Below, one piece after another: positions 22,331-33,009 of a stretch of 45,472 nucleotides of DNA. Made by a program: the position numbers and the translations under genes. The DNA is taken from the NCBI GenBank assembly GCA_015680685.1, contig MNCI01003413.1, positions 142,570-188,041 on the forward strand, in the 5' to 3' direction. Within the stretch, counting starts at the first letter, position 1. Each line of letters starts with the position of its first letter. The notes beneath the pieces are model-generated. The model had not been told where the DNA came from. It worked only from the letters and a program-made list of their open reading frames with translations, and searched no databases. Origin of the DNA: Gnetum montanum (Eukaryota > Streptophyta > Gnetopsida > Gnetales > Gnetaceae).

Positions 22331-24172
22331 CCAAAACATAAAACTGATCACATAGATAACGCATAGGCTAGCATAAGATCAATTTTCTTTCAAAATTAGC
22401 TTCTTTCATTCAAATTTTTTTAATCAAACAATGTTTGTAATAGTTTTGCAAAAAATTAAAAAACCATGCTATCATAAGTCATTTTCTCCTACATCATCTT
22501 CACTCGTACAATTGCCTTCCACATTGTTCCCTGTTGCATCACCTTCCTCTGCATTGCCCTCTTTTTCCTCATCATTTCCACCCTCTTCAGGGCCTGTACC
22601 TTCATCTGGAATCTGCATTGTAAAAGTGAAGTAGTTAGCTAGAGTTACACATAAACGCTAGAAAAAACATAAACTGTTGCATCGCAAAAGGTAACTAACC
22701 CGAGACGACCCTGCATCTACCTTGAGGGGTATGCGATCCAAACCAAGCTTGAGGTGGTGCTAGACCTCCTCCTCTATGATATCTGCCTAGTACCTATCAC
22801 TTGTTTCAGCATTTGCAGTAGCTTTCTCCATGAACTTGTTGTAAGCCTCAGAAGCACTAATAGCATTCACAAATGCTTCATAGGTAAACGCCTTCACTGA
22901 AGCATCTCGATATTGTTTGTAGTAGGTGGTGTGTTCTAGTTTATAAATGTGCTTATGATTTTTCTGGGACTACCCCCACTTGTAAACTCTAGTGCTATAG
23001 TCTTTCCAATCTTGGTTCTTCTGAGCCAACAACTCCATATGCATTCGCTATTCTATTATCTCCCTACTAGCCTCGTTGTTGCGCTACACAGTTGTCCAAT
23101 ATCTAGCATAATCTATGATAGTCGTGCGCCAACTACCATCATTGCTATCATGAGATATGAGGAACTCATTCCTGGATCGGAGGTCTCCCACCTTGGTGCT
23201 CAATTCAACCTTCTCTTTCTCAATCCTCTAGATCCATTTCCACAGGTCTTCATTGACATGCCTACACTCCCACAAGGAGCATGCTAAGTGCAAAGCACAT
23301 TTTTTAGCCTCATCGTATATGTGACGAGGCATCTCAGCCACTTCGGGTAGGAATGTAGGTAGCGCATTAACTTTCAATGCCTATTTTGGGTCCCACTTGA
23401 GTCGAGAGGCTATAACCAAACAAAGAGCACATTAGTCACACTAGCATAGCGAAGTTAGCAACTCAAGAAGTCTAGTGTAGCAACCTCAAAAAGCCTAGCG
23501 TAGAAACTTTACTTATCCACTTCAGGATCGACCTATCTGAGATGGCCAATCATGTTGTCAACAACTCCCTACATGAAAGTAAGCTTGTCAAGGGTCTCAG
23601 CACATGGTTCCAAGCGAATCAAAGGATGTCCTACAGCATTAACAATGGTGTCTTTCATACAACCAAATGCATCAGTAATGACTGAGGTGGACTACAATAA
23701 AGCTGTTAGTAACACAAACAATAGTATAAGGGCTCCTACCTAGTAAACCCTTAGGGGTGATAACGGGGGGATCGCCCATCAACATATCATCAAATATATT
23801 GTCAAACTCACCAGCATCTAATTGCCGCTCCCCTCCTTTCTGGCTCAAAACTATGGCAGCACCCTTAGCATTCATCCACTCCCCTGATGCTGAACTACAT
23901 TCAGCAAAGGGATCTCCAATAGAATTCCCCTCCCGGTTGATGCGGGCTCCCTCTTTATTTGTTGGGACCTTTCTTTTCAAGGCACCAACATCTTCCTCAT
24001 CCGCAAGAGACTCCTCCTCTTCAATAGGAGCATTTTCTTTGTTAGCGGGAGCCCCTTCCTTGGTGACGAGGGCTCCTTCTTCTCTCTTGACTGGGTCCCT
24101 TTCCTCTGAGACTAGGGCCTCCACGTCTTTATTTGCCACCCCCATCTTGGGGGCCTACACCTCTTGATCACA

Positions 24173-24199
24173 TTCTTCTTCTTCTTCTTCTTCTTCTTC
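24173..24199 (-). repeat. (TTC)9 microsatellite coding for a Glu run
   Basis: Nine TTC repeats (minus GAA) at the very start of the exon 24199-23740. The downstream minus frame is Glu/Lys-rich (VKREEGALVTKEGAPANKE), so the repeat lengthens an already acidic stretch. Confidence 0.8.
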
Positions 24200-24346
24200 C
24201 TTTAGAAGTAAAAAACATATTCGCATTATAGCCTAAATTGCATTAGCTTAGAGTAGGTGCTATGCTATGCTATGCTACCTAGCGTAGCATAGCATAGCAA
24301 GCATTTAAATCAAAAGGAGAAGAAAAAAATAGAGAATAGCATTTAC

Positions 24347-25398
24347 CGATGGGAGGCTGTATCCTGCGTAACTTAAACCGTAGTGATTGCCCCCCTTCCT
24401 CATCCGTATGGAGTGGCTCCTCAATTAGATGAGACCTTTTTTACTGCAACTTGGTGGCCACTGTCTCATTGATGAGACGTGTTCCCTGCGATACGTTACC
24501 TGTAGTAGCAGGGAACGCCTCTCCCATAATGTCTTGGCCACAGAACTTGCGGGCCACCCAATCTTAATCGTCATGGAAAATGACTTCCCAATAGCTTTTA
24601 GAGGATCTTGGGCTTGGGTGGTCTGGAGGATTTGGTAGATCCACGGTTTGGAAATCTGGTTACAATCTCTCATAACCTAGACTACATTCTCACGAACTAC
24701 CAAGAACTCTATGAAACGCAGCAATCAAGCTATGTAAAAGGTGTGGTGCACATTGAAATGGGACTCATGCTTCTTATGAAGTGCAACCATTTTAGCTTGC
24801 AAACCTTTGCAAAGATGCCTAGCCCAGTTGTAGTGGGTTTCCTCTTCCATGACCTCCTGCATCACCCAGGCTTGCTCAATCCCAATAATCTTCCCTTGGG
24901 AAAGTAGCTTGGGAAACGTATAGGCATAGAAGATAGGGTAAACATGTTTGGCAGCTCTCAGCTTGACCTTCTTCATGAGGATCCCCTTTCGTCCTTTTGA
25001 AACCCCTAGCCACTCTTCAATGTCCCTCTGATGGTTCACCTCTTTCTTAGTCATTGACCCTATAGGGAGACCATCGGTAGAAACACTAAAAAGGTCCACA
25101 AATAGTTGTTCATTGACTTCAAGAACCACCTACACACCGTGTACACATGAGCAGAAGCGGTCTACCTTTTCGGAAGAGGAGTCAGCTAGGGTGAGCATCT
25201 CAGTAGCAAGGATATTGGGGTTCATGGCTAGGAAAAAATCCACGACCCCAGCATCCTGAAGGTTCTTGATCAGGGATTTTGAGCTCATGTTGCATAACTA
25301 GCATTGGCTCTCATCTACCCCCCCCCCCCACTTGAAGTAGATGTTGGCCTCCTGATTGCCAGAGGTGATCACCGTCACCTCCTCAGAATTCTTCACCA
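24347..25398 (-). other. Large middle exon of the antisense gene, unrecognised domain
   Basis: The exon begins VVKNSEEVTVITSGNQEA after an ACTGTAG acceptor and ends before GTAAAT at 24347. Readable parts include LPIGSMTKKEVNHQRDIEEW, KLRAAKHVYPIFYAYTFPKL and THYNWARHLCKGLQAKMVAL. The last is faintly like plant-transposon ORF1 proteins (Athila ORF1 class), but this is only an impression. A run of 12 C (25318-25329), read GGG as Gly codons, is an obvious slippage site yet leaves the frame open. About four stops; a shift is needed near 24470. Confidence 0.5.
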
Positions 25399-25519
25399 CT
25401 ACAGTAATTTGCACAAAAATACAAAAAAGTAAAAAACAAGTTAGACAAGGCATGAGTAGAAAAATAAAAAAGAAAAAGGAACAACATTCGAACATGTAGT
25501 AGTTTACTGTTTACCTTAC

Positions 25520-26326
25520 CAGGTCTAAATGGTGATGGGAATGGTAGAAGATCAACTAAGACATCTTTAACGATGATCGATTTCAAGGGTGCCCATCCTC
25601 CATCCAACCAACCGGACTCCTTGCATCTGTCATAGAACTTAGAATACCAGGTTGGGTAGGTTTTGTACTCACCCCTGCACTAGCCTATCACACCTGCGTG
25701 CATATTCTTAGTGTAAGAAAACTCCTGCAGCGCCATCTATGCTAAGGCCAACACATTCGTATCATCGTGAAGTCCATTCTCATTGATGAAAAACCTAGTA
25801 ACAAAAACACACTGTTAACATTTGCCTAGAGTAGTAAACATTGCATAGCATAGTGGAACATGTCTACAAAACTCACCCATCAACATAGTAAATGGTTCTT
25901 AGTGGGTTCTGGAAGCATATTCCCATGTGACACATAATAAACAAAGTGTTGTATAAATGGTAGTAATTATACTCAGGCATCTCTCAAATCCAAGCCAAAC
26001 GTCTCAAATTTTTTGGGCGCTGATTGGATCCTTCTCCCTACTTGCTGTTAATTGCTCCATCTGTCAAAAATCTTAGAATACCTAGATTTTCCCCAGGCAA
26101 CAGGGTTTCTGTTATGATGGCCGCTACCTCCTCTGCTAAGTGTGACCAAACAATCACACTGAAGTGTTGAAGGAGGAATTGCATGAAGTCTTGCACTCCT
26201 TCCCAGAACTAGATTGCCTGCTACCCCACACATGCATGGGGAAAAGGGACATTGATCACTGGTTCACTTACGTAGCACAGGACCCCTACAATTTCTAGGA
26301 TAATGAAGATTGGCCTTAGTGCCACC
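25520..26326 (-). other. FCP1/NLI-like HAD domain exons of the antisense gene
   Basis: The order of motifs follows the FCP1-homology fold. First comes a motif-I strand, ILEIVGVLCYVS (about 26265-26300), where active family members have DLDGTL: both nucleophile/acid aspartates are E and V here. Next is FMQFLLQHFSVIVWS (about 26144-26188), like the family's F-L-x-F-x-V-x-I-W-S strand, then PKNLRRLAW (about 26000), then YNTLFIMCHMGICFQNP (about 25905-25965), like the N-T-L-L-I-D-D-S-P-x-K-x-x-x-N-P signature. After a GTGAGT..TACTAG intron the next exon continues FFINENGLHDDTN, where the family has a conserved F-x-D/N-E-N/D-G segment. In the family this domain removes phosphate from Ser/Thr, for example of the RNA polymerase II tail. 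This copy has lost catalytic aspartates, through decay or an earlier change. Confidence 0.55.
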
Positions 26327-27364
26327 CTACATAACACAATAGCAAATGTTAATAGCATGTTTGAGTGGAGCTCAAATATAGCGTAGCAAAATTAGCATTT
26401 AGCAGATAGGGTAGCATGATTCTCTTCATGCATATAGCATAGCAAAAAAAAATATGAAGGCAATAGCGTAGCAGAATTAGCTTAGCGTAGCAACAACAAA
26501 ACTAAAGACAAATTTTTAAACAAAAAAAATTTAATACATTGTATCCATTCAACAAATCTGCCTAACAAAGTGATTAGCATCACACCTTGATAGAACACGT
26601 GTTACGCTGTCACATCATGCATATGGCTAAACCCTCCTAAGGATCGTACACTGCATGTATGCTAAGTGGTTAAAATCGCCCAAGCCCCTACGGCAATCAT
26701 AGCCACAGTGATGGTGGTCCAAGCGGCATTGCATGCAACCTTGGTGTAGCGTCCGTACATCCGTCGCAGCCAAATCGACAATAGCAATGGTGTATAAGCC
26801 AAAATAGCAACAACACGATGACAAAAAACACAGATTGCAAAACAAAAGTTACAGGAACAAAAATAAAAAAAATAGAAGCAATAATAGAGCCATAGGAAAA
26901 ACAAAGGGAGCATAGCAGCCTACCGGGTCAACAATGTCTCCTCTCACACCACGATGTGCACCTGCAACACATGCCCTAGGGTTTTCTTCACTTCGTTGAC
27001 CTTGGAAAGTGCCAGGTGTTTGTGTTCTTTCCTGGGAGCTAGCCATTGTTTCTCTTGCTGACTCTTTCTTTATTGCTACACTGAATCGCCTTGCTCTCAA
27101 TTGGCACAATCGCTCTACGACCCGAACATGGGCTCTATGCTATTATGGTGAAAATGATGAATTTACAGGGGGTAAAACCCTATTTATAACCAAAATGGTG
27201 AGAAGAAAACTTATCATTCTCTCTCCCCAATTAATGTGGGAGCTCTGTACAATGTAGCATGCCTGCCACGATGTAGCAACACTATTTTCATTAAGGCAGG
27301 TGGGCCCATGCGAATAGCCTTAACACGCTTCAAACTAGTCATTTTCCTTCACAAAAATATCTCA

Positions 27365-27665
27365 TTAGTGGTCTATAAAGAACTTAAACTATCACCTTCA
27401 AACTTTCACATTCTGGTGGTCTGTAATGACCTTAAACTAATACACTAACTGATTGGTGGTTCGCAAAGACCTTAAACTAGTAGCTTTGAACCTCTTGCAT
27501 TTAAGTAGTCTACAATGACCTTAACCTAACACTCTAATCTTTTGGCAGTCCATAATGACATTAGATTAGCAGTTCTGCATCTTTACACTAGAAGCTTTGC
27601 ATTTTTACACTAGCAGCTTTGCATCTTTACCTCTAGGTGGTTCGCCACGACCTTAAACTAGCAAA
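27365..27665 (+). repeat. Minisatellite array 2 (right border of antisense cargo)
   Basis: Six units with consensus GGTGGTCYGYAATGACCTTAAACTA begin near 27367, 27416, 27454, 27506, 27543 and 27636. They share the core with arrays 1 and 3. The antisense start codon lies 320 bp away. Confidence 0.75.
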
Positions 27666-27795
27666 TCTTAAGCTTTGTATCATACTTTATACTTATTTCT
27701 ATTGTTCACATTTTATCGTCACTTTGCAAATGTTCAATATTCATAGTTACTACAAATAGGTATCTCTTGACTAGACATTCATCTCATTTTGGTAG

Positions 27796-28949
27796 GTCGA
27801 GCAAGAATGGAAATCTATCATGATCTCTCTTCACCTTTAGCTTTAACAGGTCCATACAGAAAACTCACAAGACAACTGGACCTAGAGCTAATAGACTGGG
27901 AATCACCCGCAGTTAGCATTGTAGCATCCTTAGAAGCATCCCTAGACTAGCCTGAGCATCTAGTCCAAGCCCTATATTTAGAGGCTGGAGATATAACTGA
28001 GAACCCTCTCATCGAAATGCCTATGACCACATCCAGGGGGGAGATAAAAACGTTGAAACTTAGTTCCCTCCTAGATTCGCAGATGCATAAAGATGTAGTT
28101 AAAATTATGCAAGATAACATTGAAGTCTTCACATGGTCATACAATGACATGCCAAGTTTAGATTCAAGGCTAATACAGCACAACATCATCCTAGACTTGT
28201 GCATGAAAGAAATTAAGTAGAAGGCTCACAAAATTAAACCAGAGATTGCACTAGCTATACGGAATGAAATCACCAAGTTGTATCAGGATGGTTTTATCTG
28301 GGTAGTTGATTACCCAGAATGGGTGTCTAACATTGTCATGGTTTATAAGAAAATAGGAGGGATACATATCTGTATAGACTTCCGGGATCTAAACAAGGCC
28401 ACGATCAAAGACGACTTCCCACTTCCAAGTATTGATCAACTCATCGACACTACGGTTGGTTATGCTCTATTATCCTTTATGGATGGTTTCTCTAGCTACA
28501 ACCAAGTTCACATCAACCTGGAGCATCATTTAACAATAACCTTCATGATCCCATGGGAACCTTTTGTTACACTATGATACCTTTCAGGCTCAAAAACACT
28601 AGAAAAACCTACCAGAGAGCCATAACTTACATCTTTAGCCACTACATCCTAGAAACACTGAACGACTACGTGGATGATATAGTGGTCAAATCTAAAGAAT
28701 CTGTTGATCATCCCAACAATCTAGGTGTAGTCCTCAAATGTTGCCAAATGCATGATTTACGTCTCAACACAAAAAAGTATCTTCGGGGTGAAAATTGGAT
28801 GCATGTTAGGGTTTGTGGTATCAGAGGCTGGAATATGAGTGGACCTTGACAAAGTTAAGGCCATCGTCAACCTAACACCTCCTAAAAACCTTAAAGAACT
28901 GTGCAGGCTATAGGGTAGAGTACAGTTCATCAGAAGGTTTATAGCAAAG
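27796..28949 (+). pseudogene. Reverse transcriptase of the giant element
   Basis: The readable frame starts right after TTTTGGTAG (AG at 27794-27795), a plausible sense-strand splice acceptor. Linker: SQMHKDVVKIMQDNIEVFTW (about 28080-28135). RT fingers/palm: VSNIVMVYKKIGGIHICIDF (about 28326-28385), DLNKATIKDDFPLPSIDQLI, SFMDGFSSYNQVHI. The catalytic box YVDDIVVKSKES (about 28668-28700) is intact. Two compensating frame changes near 28555 and 28850 and stops (27945, 28218) break it. The box followed by VVKS is typical of Tat-type gypsy RT. Confidence 0.85.
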
Positions 28950-30029
28950 TTGACTGACAAGTTACACCCTATGCAACATCTTCTAAAGAAAGGGGTTAAC
29001 TTCGAATGGAAAACTCAATGCCAACAAGCCTTTGATGATCTGAATAAAGAGATTTTGCACCTCCTAATTATTTATCCACCACAGAGGGATAAGCCTTTCT
29101 TCATCTACCTTGCCACCTCGAACACATCTATTGCAGCACTATTATGTCAGAAACCAGATGACAGTTCTGAGATACCGGTGTACTACCTGAGTCATGCACT
29201 GATAGCGTATGAGGAAAAATATAATGAGATGGAGAGAAACTGCCATGCCTTAGTGTTTGCATTGAAGAAGTGGAGGCACTACCTATTTCATAGAAAGATT
29301 AACATTATTTGCAAGAGCAACATACTCCGGGCTATCACAAACAACCTGTATGAAAGTAGCAGGATAGCCTAGTGGAAAGCAATAACAATAGAATTTGATT
29401 TGCATTATGTGAGCCAGTCATTGAAGAAAGGTCAAGCTATAGCAATGCAACCGAAGACCTCACCCGTCACTGACCAAGTGATCATAGATCCTGAATTCCC
29501 AAACAAGCATGTTAGCACTATCAACGCCGTCCCGCCACATCTTGAGGTTACTTTACATTTCAATGGTGACTCAACTACGTGAGGGGGTAGTGTAGCTATC
29601 ATCATTACATTTCCCTCTAGGGAAATGAAACCTTTTTCTTATTGTTTTGCATTCCTTTGTACTAATAATGTGGCAGAGTATGAAGGGTTACTCAGGGGCC
29701 TCATAGCTACCCAAGCATTACGCATACAACACCTAGTGATTCACAGAGATTCACAACTAGTTGTGAATCAAATAACCAAGGTCTATGCCTACAAAGCTAT
29801 ACATTTACAACCCTATTAGGACCTAGAGAAAACCTTGCTCAAACAATTTGCAACTACGGACGTGCAACACGTGCCATACAACAAAAACTCCGTAGCAGAT
29901 GCACTAGCCATCCTAGCATTAAACGTGCCACTACACTTGTTCGCAAGTTTGCCAGCCTCAATCACTAAGTTTACGGAGCCTATCACTCAGGTGGTACATG
30001 TAGCCTTTGTTAGTGCTATGGATACATAG
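28950..30029 (+). pseudogene. Dual RNase H region of the giant element
   Basis: The first RNase H follows RT: KGVNFEWKTQCQQAFDDLNK (about 28995-29050), FFIYLATSNTSIAALLCQKP, YYLSHAL, EMERNCHALVFALKKWRHYL (about 29230-29290). A second, separate RNase H comes later: VTLHFNGDSTT (about 29548-29580) with its Asp, NNVAEYEGLLRGL (about 29655-29700) with Glu, and HRDSQLVVNQI (about 29740-29775) with Asp. The second domain is the extra RNase H known from the Tat lineage of plant gypsy elements. Stops fall at 29370, 29581 and 29817. Confidence 0.8.
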
Positions 30030-30589
30030 GAGTGGTACTCCAACATTAAAGCCTACCTGCAACATGGTGAGTCCCCAAGAGAGTAGACATCTACCCAGAG
30101 GGATGTGATCTGCAAGCGTGCTTGGCAATATGTGCTCATGGGAGACAACGCCTTATGCAAACATTCCTATGAAGAGATATTTCTGAAATGCATAAATGCG
30201 GAGCAAGCGTAGAAGGTTATTAATAAAGTACATGAAGAACTATGTGGTGGACACATAGCACCTAGGGCCATGGCTGCAAAAATCAAGTGCCTAGGGTACT
30301 ACTGGCCTCATATGGAGCATGATTGTCTAGCCAAAGTCAAGACCTATGATACGTGCCAAAGATATGCAAATCTCATACATGTTTCACCTATAGAATTACA
30401 TTCGACCTAAATCATGTGGCCTTTCCAATGATGGGGACTAGACATCATAGAACCTATCATGCCTAATTCTTTCGTAGGGCATAGCTTTATCCTCACCGCC
30501 ACTGAGTATTTTACTAAGTGGATAGAGGCTATTCCCCTGAGGAAGACTACATCTCAGTAGGTTTGCCACTTCATCTTGGACAACATCAT
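30030..30589 (+). pseudogene. Integrase, N-terminal half (zinc-binding domain and start of core)
   Basis: VHEELCGGHIAPRAMAAKI (about 30229) and GYYWPHMEHDCLAKVKTYD (about 30295-30350) followed by TCQRYA form the HHCC zinc-binding region. WGLDIIEP (about 30436) carries the first core Asp. The frame runs to FILDNII at 30589, where the solo LTR interrupts it. Stops include 30408 and 30558. Confidence 0.8.
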
Positions 30590-32314
30590 TGAAACACCAC
30601 TAATTTTGGCCTAATACTTTGAAGTAATAACAACTCACACTTGAGCTTTTGGAGGAAAAATTTGGGATAACACACGCTAGCTTGTCTTGGGAACTCATGC
30701 TGGTTTGCAATTTTCTTGGTCACATTGTAGTCATGCTAAGGTCATGCTCGCAACGTGAGCACAGTGTGACTGACTCTGGTAGATCCAAAATCGAGTGAGA
30801 ATGATCTGATTTCCATGGCATAAGCCATCCTTGAAGGCCACTAATGTCTACTCCAAGTTTTAGCATTCAAGAATTCAAATTGCAAGACAAACTGTTCACA
30901 TTTCCTCACGCATGCTGTCACACACACTGAGGTCACACTGGTAGCATGAGTGCAGCGTGCATAACTTGTAGGCCCAAAACTGAGTCAAAATGATTTAGTT
31001 TTCAAAGTGCAAGTCATCATCAAGACTTATTGTTGACAACTTCAAACTTCAACCTCCAGAATTCCAAGAAAATTGCAAGTTTTTGCATGTCACACTGCAG
31101 GTCACACTATGGTCATGCTGTGGTAATGCTGGCAGCATGAGTCTAGCGTGACCTGCCATAAATGGCTCAAAACAAGGCATTTTTAGGCTCAATTTTTCCA
31201 CCATAGTCAAACAGTAGTTGCACTCAAGAACCAGGCTTCAAAAATCAAAATTTGGAGTGAAATGCATCATTTTTAAGTCACTCATGCTGAGGTCACATTG
31301 AAGTCATACTGCAACATGAGTGTAGCATGAGTGTAGCATGCGCACGTTGAGGACACACTACGACAAAATCAACTCACGCTGGAAGTCCTGATCAGGCGAA
31401 AACCCTTCAAACAGCCATGGAACCACTCAAATCGACATCCTGTAGTAGTTAGGTTAGAGATCCAGAAGTTTCAAATGAGCTAGAGCCAATTTCTCTTGTT
31501 GTACATTATAATTTCATTGTAAATTTTCATCATTTTTAAGCTTGTCAGGCTCTTACGCTCCAAATTGTATGTGCTTCCATGAGCATATGCTAGATTGAGT
31601 AAGTTGTCACATGTTGTAACATACAATACACCTGGTCCAGAACATAGCTTGCCCACACACATCCAACTCACATACAGTTGTCCATCAGACACGTGTCACT
31701 AGATCCACTTTCCTCTCATCTCCCAGCCATTGATTCCATTCTTGAATTCCACACTCGAGGCTGGCCCAACCTTATAAATACCTTGTTAACTCACATAAAT
31801 GGGGTTGGTAATTTTGAAGGTTAATGGCTTGGGAAACTTAGACTAGTAATCCTTGGCTGATCGGGCACACTTGACTCCTAGCATCTAAGCACTTCTGGAA
31901 ACATCACATCACCCCGGGATTTGGCACTTGACCTACCATCCACACATGCAGCTACACTTTGATTGATGCACATCTTTTCTAAGCAATACAATACAGTTCA
32001 TTTTACTAGCCATTTTATTGTTTACTCTATTTTACATTCAATTTACGTTCTATTTGCAATACCAGCTCTACATACGTTTTTGTTTACATTTTGTGCGCAC
32101 TATTTACATTTTGTTATGATAACCCCAACGCAAACCATAGTTTACGCTTGAGGAAGTCCTTGGTTGATTTGCATGCAGACCATTCAAGGCACTCTACCTT
32201 CATTTTCTTTTCTAGCTTGCCCTCAGGTGAAGGCAGGGTTAGTTGTGTCTACCCGATAATCTTTTAGTGTTTTTTTTCCCTTCTAGCCTTACACTAACAA
32301 TTTAGGTCAATACA
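30590..32314 (+). mobile_element. Solo LTR in the integrase, TGAAACACC clade
   Basis: It runs TGAAACACC to AATACA. It is flanked by ATCAT (30585-30589) and ATCGT (32315-32319), a target duplication with one change; joining the flanks restores the integrase frame. The 3' third (about 32150-32310) closely matches the corresponding end of the nested element's LTR (GAAGTCCTTGGTTGATTTGC, GCATGCAGACCAT, TTGCCCTCAGGTGAAGGCA). U3 has GGTCACA words near 30718, 30931, 31100 and 31291, with GCATGAGTGYAGCGTG companions. TATA box at 31773. Confidence 0.8.
31773..31780 (+). promoter_or_regulatory. TATA box of the solo LTR
   Basis: TATAAATA in the context CAACCTTATAAATACCTTG, downstream of the word region, as in the giant element LTRs. 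Confidence 0.65.
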
Positions 32315-33003
32315 ATCGTGACAAGGTTTGGGCTTCCCATGACTATTGTGATGGACAATGGGCCACAATTTAGTAGTGCAGAAACCTGAACCTTTTGCAA
32401 CAATCTTGGCATCAAACAATCATTCTCCTCGCCATATTACCCGTAGGTGAATGGACAAGCAGAGGCTACAAAAAAGTTCATCATCAACTTGTTGAAGAAA
32501 ATGCTCAACAACAACAAGAGGTGATGGCATGAGCAAATCCTCTATGTGTTTTGGGCTTATAGGATGACATGCAAGACTACAGTAGTAAGACACCCTATAG
32601 TCTTGTTTATGGATCTGAAGTAGTGTTACCGCTTGAGTTGCAGGTGCCATCACTCTGGATGATCCTATCGAATGTTGTGAGCAAAGCCCAGAATAACGAG
32701 TTGAGGATCATCAACCTCAACTCAATAGAGGAGGAGGATGCACAAATACTAGGTCGCATAGAGCATTATCAAAAAAAGAAATGATAGAAACATCATGCAA
32801 ATCCATATCAACGACCAATATAGAAGGGAGACCTCGTTCTCAAGGGTGTCTGTGAGCATATGAAAAAATTCTTAACAAACTAGGAAGGTCCATATATGGT
32901 CACAAAAGCCTTTGGGAATGAGGCCTTCAAGCTGGCAGACATGGATGACAACGAGTTTGCAAATCTAGTGAATCACTCATATCTCAAGCCATACTACATC
33001 TGA
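32315..33003 (+). pseudogene. Integrase, C-terminal half
   Basis: It continues TRFGLPMTIVMDNGPQFSS (about 32322-32375) with the second core Asp, then NLGIKQSFSSPYYP and VNGQAEATKK (about 32400-32475) with the catalytic Glu. The tail KTPYSLVYGSEVVLPLEL (about 32585) and FKLADMDDNEFANLVNHSYL (about 32928-32990) lead to the stop at 33001. Stops at about 32443, 32521 and 32782 disable it. Confidence 0.85.
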
Positions 33004-33009
33004 TGCATG

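Larger units (their letters stand above)
22472..27046 (-). pseudogene. Antisense multi-exon gene with FCP1/NLI-type HAD phosphatase-like domain, inside the giant retrotransposon
   Basis: Exons inferred on the minus strand: 27046-26924 (ATG, MASSQERTQTPG), one unresolved exon within about 26760-26590, 26326-25877, 25794-25520, 25398-24347, 24199-23740, 23691-23513, 23409-22700, 22612-22472 (ends GENDL then TGA). Donors such as GTGAGT, GTAAGG, GTAAAT and GTTAGT and acceptors such as TTATGTAG, TTACTAG, ACTGTAG and ATGCAG fit. The frame stays in phase across the FCP1-like joins, but not cleanly at 23513/23409. The protein runs FCP1-like part, unknown middle, Glu-rich stretch, helical region rich in charged residues, acidic tail. 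About 21 in-frame stops, 18 of them TAG, silence it. Its strand is opposite to gag-pol. Confidence 0.65.

Noticed and set aside
26627-26913. Hydrophobic minus-strand frames suggesting a membrane protein
   Set aside because: They run through the T-rich first intron of the antisense gene into an unresolved exon; the hydrophobicity reflects the pyrimidine tract before an acceptor.
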